NCBI GenBank assembly: GCA_010279815.1
Contig: QEOQ01000658.1
Coordinates: forward strand, 594,273 to 658,272
DNA: 64,000 bases
Direction: 5' to 3'
DNA from: Brachionus plicatilis
Taxonomy: Eukaryota > Rotifera > Eurotatoria > Ploima > Brachionidae
Shown: in pieces, positions 39,824 through 50,263 of the stretch
Layout: every line of letters starts with the position of its first letter
Numbering within the stretch: position 1 is the first letter of the stretch
Made by a program: the position numbers and the translations under genes
Notes under the pieces: generated by a model
What the model saw: only the letters and a program-made list of their open reading frames with translations
Told to the model about the DNA's origin: nothing
The model's database searches: none

Positions 39824-40374
39824 CTAGTCTGATCGCTGTCTCCAGGTGTCCGAATCAAAACTACGAGTACTCTTGCTGCCAAGTGTTTCACCAGTTTGAT
39901 AATAACCTTTAAAATATCAGACGATTAATTTCTGGGCCCAAAAAATGCTTAAAAATTTTGAATGATAAAAAATTCAAATTGAAATTTAAATATATTCATG
40001 TGATTTAAAACAAATAGAATTATAGAAATATATTATACTTTAAATTGCCAAAAGTAATGTTCATTTTATTTTATTTTATTAGAAAAAATAAATCAAAAAT
40101 TAAAAAACCTGTCCAGGTATTTGCCCAACTAAGTGTTTGATAAATAAATTTTTAATTTGAACTTACCTTCAAGAATGGATGGATAATTTTTTCTCATGAA
40201 TAGTCTAAACTCTTGGGAATCATTCATTCGTTTCCACAGCGCATAAGATGCAACAAAAGCAGCAACTTCGGCAATAAGAAAAAATTTGCCAAGAGTCAAA
40301 GAGGTCTTTTTTAACGAAAATTTATTTTTAGACCAAGAGGTATTAAAATTCCTAATTATGCTTCTAAAAACCAT
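39824..40374 (-). CDS. CEBPZOS: CEBPZOS-like small mitochondrial membrane protein
   Basis: Two exons: 40374-40167 and 39906-39824, with a 260-bp intron (donor GTAAGT at 40166-40161; acceptor ending TTTTAAAG at 39907). The product is 96 residues. A basic N-terminus (RSIIRNFNTSWSKNKFSLKK) looks like a mitochondrial targeting segment. One membrane helix at about 28-48 (GKFFLIAEVAAFVASYALW) is followed by MNDSQEFRLFMRKNYPSILE, and after the splice by GYYQ and a terminal TWRQRSD; this order matches animal CEBPZOS. An extra mini-exon between the two would be possible by splice signals but would destroy the match and shift the frame, so it was not used. The stop TAG (39826-39824) is immediately followed, with no spacer and in the same frame, by the NSMAF ATG. 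Confidence 0.8.
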
Positions 40375-42126
40375 TTCGCATAAATTTGATTATAAATCTT
40401 GATTTAAAATAAAGTGTTGAAATCAAGACATCAAATTGTTTTTTTATAAATTAGATTAATTTTACTAAAAATTTTTGATTTTATTCCAGAAAAAATTAAC
40501 TTAACAAAATTTTTGATTTTTCATTTTATTAAAATAATGCTCAATCGATTAGAAAATATTTTTGATTAGAAAATAAAAGACTCATATTTTATGCTCATAC
40601 TGAATTTTAATTTTCTTCTACAAAAAATAAAAATGATAATAGAGTTATAAGACCTAAGTTGGATCTTTTTTGGGTTGTTCTTTTCCTTGTATAAATTCAT
40701 TCTCAGAAACTAAAATCAAAAGAATATTCAAAAATAAGCGACAAATTAAATGAATAATTTCTTTTTTATTGCTTATTCGCTTGAAAAAACCATTAAAATT
40801 TTAAATTTTTTTGTAATTCAAAAATAGCTTTATTCTATATTTATGAATTTTGGAAATAAAAAACATATTGTTTATTTAAAAGATAAACGATTAGGATCTT
40901 GTTTAAATTTCGATGATAAATAATAAATCAATAAATAAATGATAAATGGTTTTTCATAAGACTAATTTTTATTTATTAATTTATTATTTAGCATCGAAAT
41001 TTAAACAAGATAAGAACTAACTTTATCTTTTCTTTTTATAAAATTTTTAAAATTAAAAGAAATATTTTTGTGTTGAGTTACTTTTTTCTATAAAATTTAT
41101 TTTTGAACACAAATTTTTGTGCTGAAAAGATAATTTATTGTTGTTGATGTTTTTTTCTTTGTGATAATCAGAAAATAATTTTGCTGAAATAATATTCCCT
41201 TAAATAATTATAAAATACTTTAAAAAATAGTCTAAAATCAATTTTGTTAATTTAGCGAAAGATATATAGCGCTGAGTCATTCTGTTGCATAAGTGGAGGA
41301 ATATCAAGTGGATTTTAGTTCAGATTTATCGAATCGATAGATAGTAATATTTATTTAAAGTAATATTTATTTTTTATAAATTATATAGTGATTATATTTA
41401 GTTTTTTTTGGTTTAAAGTAATCAATTTTTAATAGTGAGAAAATAGCTTTCATTAAAAAAAGATAAAAACTTTATCTTAATTACTAATTTACCAACTTTA
41501 TTACAAAAATTATTTAATAAATAAAACTAATCAAAATACTTGCATTTTGATATCTTTAAAAATATTTACTTTTTTTAAAGAATAATATTCTTTATACTAT
41601 TCTTTAGGTAAGTATTTCATTGTATCCTTAAAAAACAACTGTTCGCATGAAGAAACAAATTTATCATAAGAGATAATTTTTTCTGTTGATACTTTTATTT
41701 TATTCCACTTAATTTTTAATAAACAGCCTTTTTGATGAAAAAAATAAAGCTCTCATCTTTTTTTTTGCCTTTTTTAATACATAATTTTTTTTAAAAGATA
41801 CCTTTTCCAGTGAATAATTTTGTATTAAAATATTGAGAGCGCCTTACAAATTTTTAGATAAAGACTAACAATCTTGAAAACTCTGATGGCGTATAAGGTA
41901 AAAAGCAAAAAAAAAAGTTTTTTTGCCGCATTTTAATATAAATTCACCTACTTTGTAATTTAAATATTTAAATATCTTTTTATTAGATTGATATATTGAA
42001 TATTTTTTAAAAAGACTGTCTAATATTTTTAAGTAAGAAAAAACATAAGTTACAATATTCTTAAATATTTAAAAAAAAATTATCTTTCTTAAATGTTAAC
42101 ATGTTAATGTTTGCATTTAACTAATA
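40375..42126. other. intergenic region upstream of the CEBPZOS-NSMAF pair
   Basis: AT-rich with no gene recognised. The promoter of the CEBPZOS-like gene (and presumably of NSMAF) should lie just beyond 40374. An inverted pair TTGTTTAAATTTCGAT / ATCGAAATTTAAACAA occurs around 40899-41008, spanning about 110 bp. Confidence 0.4.
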
Positions 42127-42661
42127 CAGTCAATAACCGGTTATCCGGAATTTTTTATCCGGAATTTACGATTATCCGGAATCAATTTTCAGACCAGCAC
42201 TTTTTGATTTTTTACTTTGAACTTTTTAACTTCCTACTTTTTAGGCTTTGAGCTAATTAGAACAGCGTATTACTTCCTGTTAAACCTTAATATATAAACA
42301 TAAACGATGTGAGTCATTATGTTATTCTCATTAAAAATGACAAGACCTATGTATCAAGTCGCTAAGCCTCGCAAGAACGCTAGTAAAAAAGTTATCGATA
42401 CTCCGATTGCAAAACGCAAGAAGGTTGTTCTTAACTTTGTTCAGCGGGAGGAGATCATCACTAAGAAAAAGAATGGGTACTGCCCAAAAAAACTTGCGCT
42501 AGATTATATGGTTGGCTTGAGTACGATTTACGACATTATCGCCAAAGGTTCAGCAGAACTTAGCAAATTCAGAACAAATCGTGTTATCCGGAAAATTTAT
42601 TATCCGGACGACTTTGAAAAAAAAAACTCGAATCTCATTCCGGATAACCGGTTATTGACTG
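42127..42661 (+). mobile_element. complete 535-bp Tigger/pogo-type element with perfect termini
   Basis: The 25-bp terminal inverted repeats are identical, beginning CAGTCAATAACCGGTTATCC; TA flanks both sides (42125-42126 and 42662-42663). Each terminus contains the palindrome ATAACCGGTTAT, and further ATCCGGA units lie inside both ends (42149-42180 and 42586-42608). The CAGT start, TA duplication and subterminal repeats fit pogo/Tigger elements. The only coding content is a helix-turn-helix ORF (listed separately). Confidence 0.88.
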
Positions 42662-42675
42662 TATCTATAATGTAA
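42319..42675 (+). CDS. helix-turn-helix-only protein encoded by the short Tigger-type element
   Basis: An ORF of 118 residues (ATG at 42319; a second ATG at 42337 is possible). It resembles the N-terminal Psq/CENP-B-type helix-turn-helix of pogo transposases: IAKRKKVVLNFVQREEII, KKKNGYCPKKLALDYMVGLS and TIYDIIAKGSAELSKF follow the usual helix order (basic stretch, 'KLA-DY-VG-STIYDI' recognition helix). The ORF then reads through the right terminal repeat and stops at 42673-42675, outside the element. No CENP-B second domain or DDE core is present. If expressed, it would be a DNA-binding domain without transposase activity; expression is unknown. It has an open frame despite the small size, unlike most transposon genes here. 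Confidence 0.65.
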   Translation: MLFSLKMTRPMYQVAKPRKNASKKVIDTPIAKRKKVVLNFVQREEIITKKKNGYCPKKLALDYMVGLSTIYDIIAKGSAELSKFRTNRVIRKIYYPDDFEKKNSNLIPDNRLLTVSIM

Positions 42676-44214
42676 TGAAAGTTATTTTCTTACTTTAATA
42701 AAAAAAATCTTAAGACTTTTAGTTAAAAACAATATAAAAATATTCAATGTTCGATGTTATCCATTTAATTTCAATGTAATAAGATTGCAAAAATAACTTA
42801 AATTAATTTTTTTAAAAAAAAATTATTTGAAACATCGCATATTTTTTTTCTTTTTCAAAATAGTATGAAAATTTTTATTAAAAAGGCAAAATAATGCACC
42901 ATTATTTATTCCACTTTTTTTTCTGTTAATTTTATATATTTTATTTGAACTTTTTTGATTTCTTTATTTATATTTAATTTAATCTGAATATTTTCAGCTC
43001 CCTAGTAAACTGAAAAAAAAGGAAAAATCAATGATTCCTTAAAAAAACAGTACTAATAAATAATAAATTATTTGTAAACAAAATTATTAAAGAAATTTTT
43101 CTTAGACGAATTTTTGATTGCTATCCAAATTTAATGAAAGTCATCGTTTATTCATTATAATTTAAATTTTGTGTTTTTTTTTATTAAAAACAAGAAATAT
43201 TTTTCAATCAGCATTTATGTTTTGGTACACAAGATATAAATATTACACCGGTTTAAATAAAAAAAAGATTTTTTGATGGTTTTTAAAAGAGCTTTAAAAA
43301 TACTTAATTTTTTTTTTAGGAAAAAGAAGAAGCTTTAGCTTATTAATAAAATGACTTAGTAAAAATATGGTTGATGTTAATCCGTATTATAATTATTTCT
43401 ACTTTGATATTAAACTCTCGTCGGTTTTTTTTTAAGAATTGAGCAACGGTTTTCGAAACTTTTATTTATATTCCTTTTATTTTAAAACAATTTGGCCTAG
43501 ATGAATCACTCATTACAAAGATTGAAGTATATTTTCCCATTATATTGTGTTTATTTTTTCGATAAAAATTTTTAAAATAAATTGGACAACGAAAAGACAT
43601 AAAATTCTCTTTACTTTGACACCCACATTTAAAGTTAATATCATAAGAAAGAAAAATTAAATTTTTTTAAGTTTATTCTATTTTGTTCATTTAACTAAAA
43701 CCTATAATATAAAGTTAAAATTATCAAAATTTTATTTTTTCGTAAATTTGCCTTAAAAAAGTTTGATTGTTAGTTTGGTCTTTCCAGGGTTAAATTAAAT
43801 AAAGAATAAAATTTAAAAGATAAATTGAAATTAGCAATTGAGATTCATCAGGTATATAACAATGAAGAAGATCAAGTTTTAGATGAGAAAGTTTGTTTGG
43901 CTGGCAAATGACGTAAAATGAACAATCAAATTAATAATTTATATTTTTTTATTTCAATGAACGCCTTAAAGCCGATGTAAAAAGTAAAATTTAAAAATTA
44001 GAATTAAAAATAAAATAAAAATATGTGTTTGAGTAATTTCCAAAAATATGGTCTAATTTGAAAATGTTAATTTTTTAATTTCGCTTATTATCATTCATTC
44101 TGTGCTTGTTTCTTAATTATCCTATATAAAAATTTTTTCCAATCTTTTTAAATCGAACAAATCAAGCAATTTAATTGTTTTCAATTTAGTTAATGTTAAC
44201 CATGATTAACCATG

Positions 44215-44735
44215 TAGCTAGATGGGGCATCTTAAAGTTGATAATCAATTCAAAAAGTTTATCATTAGATATTAAAATTAATCTCTGAGTTAATCTAAAT
44301 AATTTTTATGTAGCATGCTTTGCGTGTTATTTAGATTTAAAAAATAAACTAAAATTTTTATTTCAAAAATATTTGAAGAAAAGATCGATCTTTCTTTTTA
44401 TTATTTATTTGGCATTTAAAATTTAAAATTCATTTTTAAATTTAATTTTAATTTTGAATGCTAGATACAAATTATTTTGAAATAAAAAATTTCATAATAA
44501 CATTTACAAAAAATTGGTTTAAAAATTTTAATTTAAAAATCGATTTTATCAATGGGTTGAGAAAATGAATTTTCTTAATTATTTTATTTTTTCAAACTAC
44601 ATAACATGTAAAACATGTTACATTAAAATTATTTAAATAAATTTAATGTTTAATATTAATATCTAAAGATAAACTCTATGAATTGAAATGATATTTTAAA
44701 TGATAATCAACTTCAAGATCCCCTGGATGTCGATT
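44215..44735. mobile_element. imperfect foldback/MITE-like inverted repeat
   Basis: Arms of about 150 bp or more. The left has GGGGCATCTTAAAGTTGATA then GTTTATCATTAGATATTAA and ATGTAGCATGCTTTGCGTG. The right, reversed, has GGGGATCTTGAAGTTGATTA, GTTTATCTTTAGATATTAA and ATGTAACATGTTTTACATG in the same order. Each arm thus carries its own small palindrome. Divergence is clear, so the element is old. The termini are not sharply defined. Confidence 0.55.
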
Positions 44736-45299
44736 CAAATGCGTTGAATTTAGTAACAAGATTTTTTTCTTTGTGTTTTTTTTAAATATCATCAATACAG
44801 ATTAGTATTATTTTTTATTAAATAATAAATACATGACGATATAAAATGACTCTTTTGGTTTATTCATTTGTTATTCTTAATCCCTAATTTTATAATAAGA
44901 ATTAAAAAGAGAATCGCCACCCTTTGTGAATAAATTCCATGTAAATCGTGTCATTTTTAAGAATTTAGGGCTTAAGCAGACAGAAAATTTATCTTTAAAA
45001 ATATAATTTATTTTGCTCTTAGAATGTTTAATTAAAAAAAAAGGAGATATGAAGCATATCAGATGTTGCTTCGCTTATAAAAATGACGGTCTTATTTGAA
45101 TACGAGAACAAAATAAGAATAATATATGAGTAAAAGCAATTAAAAGAGAAAAGAGTAAAATAATTTGAAGAATGATTTTTACTAAAAGTTTGAAGTAATC
45201 TTGGGTATATTTGTAAATTTATGCTTTGAACATTTGCTGAAGCTTTTTAAATCTTAGTGGAGTACAAAAAATAATGTTAATTTAAACTCAAATGAATCT

Positions 45300-47015
45300 C
45301 TGTTTTTTTTTATTTTGTAACAGGTGCAGAATACTTTTTTTTTCTTTAGCAAATTTTTAGAAATTTTTTTAATTAATTATACAGATTTGACACTTTTTAA
45401 GGCTTTCAGTTCATTGTATTTTAAAATGATTGATCTGATGCAGCAAAGTTTGTTACATACAATAAGCGATTGAGGTACAGGAAAATATACAAAAGCTATG
45501 AAAAAAACTTAAATGTAATTAAATATAAAATTATTAAATTTGTGTCTTAATTTTTTTTGGAAAAGTTTACATTTAGCCTGAAATTTAAGTACATTTTTAT
45601 TAATTTATTAATATATCCTTTTATTGAAAAAAGAGAAAAAGAAAATATAAAAAATTTTATGGTTACCTAGTCTAACCCTAAACCCTAACCCTATTTTTTT
45701 ATTAAATATTTCGCTCCCATTTAGTTCGAAAACTTCAAAAATAGTCACCCAATTTCCGCGAATTTTTTAGGTCATCCCTTTACCTCAATTAATTAATAAT
45801 AATGATTATTGATTATTGATTATTAATTATTAATTGTTAATTGTTAATCATTAATTATTAATATTAATAATAATAATGTTAATTGTGTGAGGTCCAAAGG
45901 AATATACTAAAACATCGTAAAATCATGGCATATCCTAATATTATAAAATTCTGCAAAATATTCTCATATATACTTTAACATGTGCTGAATCGAATAGTGG
46001 AATATGTAAGACCTGTAGTTAAACTAAGAACCTTTAAAATCGTTTTTATGGAATTACTAATTCGAGACTTATTCACCTCATTAGACGTAGTCAAACTTTA
46101 AATATATCTCACTCAGATTCTTATATATGTTTATTCTTTATGTGTGTAAATTTTTTTGAAAACATCTTTTAAAAATGAAGGAAATACAGCAGTTTTTAAA
46201 ATTTGGCTATTCTATTAACACATAACCACTTAAGACGTCGTTAGCATATACTTTTGATTGAAAACTTGTGTTTTTTAAATATACAATTGAATACTAAAGA
46301 TAATTTCAAATTTATAAAATGTCAAAATTTGCAAATATTTTTTATTTAAAATTGAAATATAATTTTTTAAAACAACAGATGTTTAAATTTTTTATTTGTC
46401 TTTTCATAATGAAGGCCAATCGAAAATAAATCATCTCAACAGCTTTAAAATCTTTAAATAATAAATAAAAATATTCTTTTAATAAAATAAACAGTTTAAT
46501 TTAAGAAGATGTCGGCGTTTTGTCCCTCATTTAACAATTAGGTCGTCTTCATCATTTCATACTTTTTATTTAATTAGAATTTAATTTAAATATGGAAATT
46601 AAACACAAATTTTATTTATTTGAATTGAATTAATTTATTTTTGATTAGAAAAATTATGCTCAAAAAAAGCCTTCTAAAAGTTGGTACATTTTAGTGTTCT
46701 TTCAAATTATTGTGCATTTATGTCGAAAAAAAAACAAATTTTGGCTACAGAAAATTGCAGCATTATTGTATTCTTTCTTGAATTATTTATTTAACACTCG
46801 TTTGTTAAGATAAGGTACAAAAAATTTTGCCCCAATCGCTTTTAGGGTAACATTTTTTTCCTTCTCTAAAAATAAATTTTTTTTCAGCAAATTTTTAACA
46901 TTTTTTTAAAATAAATTATGGATACATGACACTTTTTTTGTCTTTTAATTCTTTCTATTTTAAAATGAGTGATCAAATGCCGCAAAGTTTGTTCCATTGT
47001 GTTATACAAAAAAGT
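45300..47015. repeat. pair of diverged direct repeats about 1.55 kb apart
   Basis: 45340-45455 and 46890-47000 share AGCAAATTTTTA, GACACTTTTT, TTTTAAAATGA-TGATC and GCAAAGTTTGTT in the same order and orientation. There is no recognisable coding between them. They could be old LTRs, a segmental duplication or two copies of one repeat. Confidence 0.45.
45673..45692. repeat. short telomere-like patch (CCCTAA)n
   Basis: TAACCCTAAACCCTAACCCT, about three units with one extra A. It is interstitial, not a chromosome end. A similar two-unit patch (GGGTTAGGGTTAGGG) lies inside the retroelement near 17312-17327. Confidence 0.7.
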
Positions 47016-47260
47016 TAAAAGACAAATTAATCATATTATTGTTTTTAGCAGCTTCTTTGGAGCTGCTTAATAAAACTTCTTAATTTGCTTTTCCACTTTT
47101 CTAAAGCAACAAAACAATAAACTAAAAACTAATAAACAGCTAGCTAAATATCCAAAGTCTACACATAGACTCGTTTGATATTGTATTTTGCATAAAAAAA
47201 AAGTAATTTAAAAAAGCTCTAGATTCATACACTCTTATATAAAAAATATATGCTAATAAA

Positions 47261-47888
47261 TAGTGGTGTGGGGGGTCCGGGTGGCCGGGACCAACATAAT
47301 GAATTATTGTTGTTTCATGTTCTTATTGGATACTAAAAACACAAAATTCTAATTTTTAGCTAAATATTTTGCTCACGCGCGTGACACCGAGTGCTAGCAC
47401 TAGACGTTGAAGACTAGAGATATTTTTGGCAAAATATTAGTATAAATAGTTGAAAAACGCTCATAGTTGGAAAATTTGAAAATAGAATTTTCTTTCGAAA
47501 TATTTTTTATTTCAGAAAGGAATTACTACTGCCCGCTTCGCCAAAACGCCTGTTAATTGACTTAACATTGCCAAGGCAAACTTTTTGTCTTGTTCTCTCA
47601 CTTTCACCATTTCTCTCATCGTCGTCCAAACACCCATTTCAAGGCCTCTCTAATCATTTCCCCCTCACAATCAACAAATAAACTATTCCAATAAAAAATC
47701 CCATCATAAAGCATAATTTATGATAAAAACTAAAACACACAAAATTTTCATTAATTTGCATTTTTACACACAGACACAGAGAGCGGCCGTTTCTTGTCTC
47801 ACGTGACTTGACTCCGCCTAGCATTCATAATTTAATCGCTAATCACCTGCTTTGTTCATTTTAGATTTAAAACGCAATTCATGCACTA
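47261..47888 (+). promoter_or_regulatory. INTS12 upstream region with GC islands, E-box and minimal uORF
   Basis: Unlike its surroundings, this interval contains GC-rich patches: GGGGTCCGGGTGGCCGGGAC (47274-47293, palindromic), CACGCGCGTGAC (47374 on), GAGTGCTAGCACTAG, and a pyrimidine-rich stretch at 47575-47670. CTCACGTGACTTGAC near 47799 holds the E-box CACGTG. Just before the start codon, ATG CAC TAA (47881-47889) is a two-codon upstream ORF whose stop overlaps the INTS12 ATG as TAATG. These point to promoter and 5' untranslated sequence; no transcription start can be fixed. Confidence 0.5.
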
Positions 47889-48629
47889 ATGGAATCATAT
47901 GATCAAATAGTAAAAAAATTAATTAAAATTATTCAATTAAAAAGTGATGATAATGTTAAACAATTAGAAGATTTGTGGGAATCGTTTGAAAAAACAAATT
48001 CTAACGATTTGAAGCGATCTTTTCCCACCGATTGCTCGAACGGGTGCGACAGTGCGGCCAAAAAGCCCAAGCTAAACACTGCCAACCCGAGCAAACACAA
48101 ACCCAGAGCTGTGCATTCAGACAGTGCGGACCAGTCGTCGTCCAGCTCGCTCTCGACCACCGGCTCGAGCTCGCTCAAGTCCCCGCAGCTGGATGACTTG
48201 TTCGACGACGAAATGTTGGACATGGACTTGAATTGTTTTGTATGCAAACAAATGAACCAGGACAGAAACAACAAACTGGTGGAATGCAAAGCCTGCGCTA
48301 AATTGTATCACCAAAAATGTCACAGTCCGGCCATTGATGAGACCAGGAACTTTGCCAAGTATCAGCAGGAAAATAAGATGTCGTGGTTTATCGAGCAGTG
48401 TCAGTCGTGCTCGAGGATAGCCAATGAGGAGGACGAGCAGACAAGAATGAGCCCCAACAGTCTCAGAGAGCCGACAAAGGGCCTGGCCGGCTTGGCCAAC
48501 AAGTTTTCTGGCGGCAAGTTGACGCGGCCAAATGACTACAGAAATTCAAAGCTTTCAGCGAGTGCAATGCAGCAAAATCAAAAGAGCGTTTTCAATCTGC
48601 CTCCAATAAGTGTGAATACCAAAAAGTGA
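47889..48629 (+). CDS. INTS12: Integrator complex subunit 12-like PHD-finger protein
   Basis: Subunit of the Integrator complex, which cleaves nascent snRNA and terminates promoter-proximal RNA polymerase II. A single exon of 246 residues, shorter than the vertebrate protein. The N-terminal helix (about 1-35, DQIVKKLIKIIQLKSDDNVK) corresponds to the segment that contacts INTS1. A Ser-rich linker at 75-100 is followed by an acidic DDLFDDEMLDMD. The PHD finger has the C4HC3 ligands at C116, C119, C133, C136, H141, C144, C171 and C174 (LNCFVCKQM; LVECKACAKLYHQKCH; QCQSC), preceded by the typical M-L-CxxC entry of INTS12. The C-terminus is Asn/Ser-rich. Codon use is GC-richer than in neighbouring genes. 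An ORF-proximal two-codon uORF overlaps the start (see regulatory entry). Confidence 0.88.
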   Translation: MESYDQIVKKLIKIIQLKSDDNVKQLEDLWESFEKTNSNDLKRSFPTDCSNGCDSAAKKPKLNTANPSKHKPRAVHSDSADQSSSSSLSTTGSSSLKSPQLDDLFDDEMLDMDLNCFVCKQMNQDRNNKLVECKACAKLYHQKCHSPAIDETRNFAKYQQENKMSWFIEQCQSCSRIANEEDEQTRMSPNSLREPTKGLAGLANKFSGGKLTRPNDYRNSKLSASAMQQNQKSVFNLPPISVNTKK

Positions 48630-49124
48630 ACTTGTCTATATTGAATGGAACTTGGTTGCAATTTTCGGGTCAAAGATGGGGGCATTTGTGGGTCGCAAGC
48701 GGATAAATCTAATGCCAAGAAGAGTAAGTTCAGTTGCATCTAAGCTTAAAAAACGCAGACTGTGTCTTTTAATATGTTTCTTCTTTTTTTTTGTTTTAAA
48801 ATAAAATTTCACTTCTTAAAAAAAAACATTTACCCAAATATTCACTAAATTGAATTTACTTGAGCAATTTTTTTTTTATTTCTAATTAAAATAAAGCATC
48901 TGACAATCTTAAAAATTATTTACCACAAAAATAAAAATTTATTCATGGACGATTAAAATCGGGTCAGCTAGAACGAAGCATATAAATTGAAAAAAAAAAA
49001 CATAAATAAAGAAAATGAAACATGTGGGAAAATATTGATTTAATTAATGAGAAAAAAATTATATAACTGATTTTATTAAAAAATAAAAATTCAAAATCCA
49101 ATATTTTTTAACATTTTTTTAGGG
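48630..49124. other. 3' flank of INTS12
   Basis: AT-rich. It includes TTAAAATAAAATTTC (about 48796), a possible polyadenylation context for INTS12. Nothing else was recognised. Confidence 0.4.
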
Positions 49125-49885
49125 GTCTTATTTTTCGTGCTATAATAATTTAATTGTTTGCTATAAAAAAATAATGCTATAAGAAAATTATTTTTATTTT
49201 ATTATTTTCTGCTATAATTCTTTATTTTTCTAGTATAATAAAAATACAAATGTAATAAAAATTAAAAAAATAAAAAAAAAAAAACAAAGAAAAAAAGGTC
49301 AACTATTTTTTTTTTGGTCTTTTATGAGTATTAGACCCGGTTGATTGATCTTTTGGTTTATTTTTTGAGCCAGCTGGTCTTCCTCTTTTTTTTGCAACTA
49401 CAATAGGATCAATATTTTCTTAATTATCTGATACTGTTACAACAAAATCATGACGATCGCTTGAGCCAGTTTCATCATTATGTTGTGTTCTTGCTTCCAA
49501 AACATTTGTTGTAATTTCTTCCATTGATTCCACATCATTTTCATCATCATCATCGTCTAAATATATATCAAAGGAATCGTCCATTTCATCGTCACTTTTG
49601 TTTTCATCTTGGAGTTCAGATGGTTGATATATTGTCATTACATATAATTTTATTCAAAATTCACTAATTAGTTAATGCTCAATTAATATATTGTCATTAC
49701 ATATAATTTTATAACATCGGTATTTTTATTTTATATCACAGGTATTATTTATTATATCAGATTATGTCAATTATATATCAATTTTATTTTTTAGTTTATA
49801 TCATTTCCGTTAATTTTTATATCATTTTATTTTTTTTTTATTATTGCAAAGAATTAAAATATTATAGCACGAAAAAATATAAGTC
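49125..49885 (-). mobile_element. MULE-like short element carrying an AT-hook ORF
   Basis: The ends GTCTTATTTTTCGTGCTATA (left) and, reversed, GACTTATATTTTTTCGTGCT (right) match apart from small indels. Both ends continue with repeated GCTATAA/GATATAA units (49141-49250 and 49700-49870). Sub-repeat-rich inverted ends resemble the MULE at 20994-23565, but the motif differs. The interior encodes an acidic/AT-hook ORF and no transposase. Confidence 0.6.
49303..49638 (-). pseudogene. acidic protein with C-terminal AT-hook, one in-frame stop
   Basis: Minus-strand frame from ATG 49638. The first 72 residues are strongly acidic (DDEMDDSFDIYLDDDDDEND), ending in TAA at 49420-49422. The same frame continues to TAG at 49303 with KKRGRPAGSKNKPKDQS, an AT-hook (RGRP core) that binds the minor groove of AT-rich DNA. 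A single-base change separates it from a continuous 111-residue ORF. It lies between inverted repeats, so it is probably a transposon accessory gene or a captured fragment. Confidence 0.5.
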
Positions 49886-50214
49886 TTTTTTTAGTTTAAT
49901 AAAATATAATCAATTTTAAATTAAAGATATAATGCAAAAATTCAAATAATTTGCACAAATAGACGAATTAACTTTTTCACGTAAATTTACAAGTATTTTA
50001 TCACGTTTATTAAAAATAAAATATAAAAAATACTTATAAATTTTTCAAACTGGAGGGTTTTAACTATTCCTGATTTAGATTCAGTCAAAGTTTTGTCTTA
50101 TATTGTAATATTGAGAAACTTAAGAGCGTGAAAAATTAGTGAAAAAAAACGTCAGATTTGGTTAAAAATTGTATACGAAGGATAATAAATAAAAAAAGTT
50201 TTTGTTTTATTTAT

Positions 50215-50263
50215 TTATTTTATTTGTTTCTGTACCGAGCTAAAGCTCCTTCAGAATAAGTTA
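50215..50263 (-). repeat. LINE-type 3' tail: GAGCTTTAGCTC hairpin plus AAATAAATAAA
   Basis: On the minus strand: TTATTCTGAAGGAGCTTTAG, CTCGGTACAGAAAC, then AAATAAAATAAATAAATAAA. Close copy of 24455-24497. Confidence 0.6.

Larger units (their letters stand above)
42676..47260. other. gene-poor AT-rich region
   Basis: About 4.6 kb without a supportable gene. It holds an imperfect long inverted repeat (44215-44735), a diverged direct repeat pair (45300-45455 and 46850-47015), a telomere-like patch (45673-45692), and a TAATTATT-rich inverted stretch (45780-45890). Each is listed separately or in the findings. Confidence 0.5.

Noticed and set aside
40105..40128. Extra CEBPZOS mini-exon (VGQIPGQ) between the two chosen exons
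   Set aside because: An acceptor TTAG exists but the downstream donor GTTTTT is weak, and using it shifts the final exon out of the frame that matches the family and ends in TAG.
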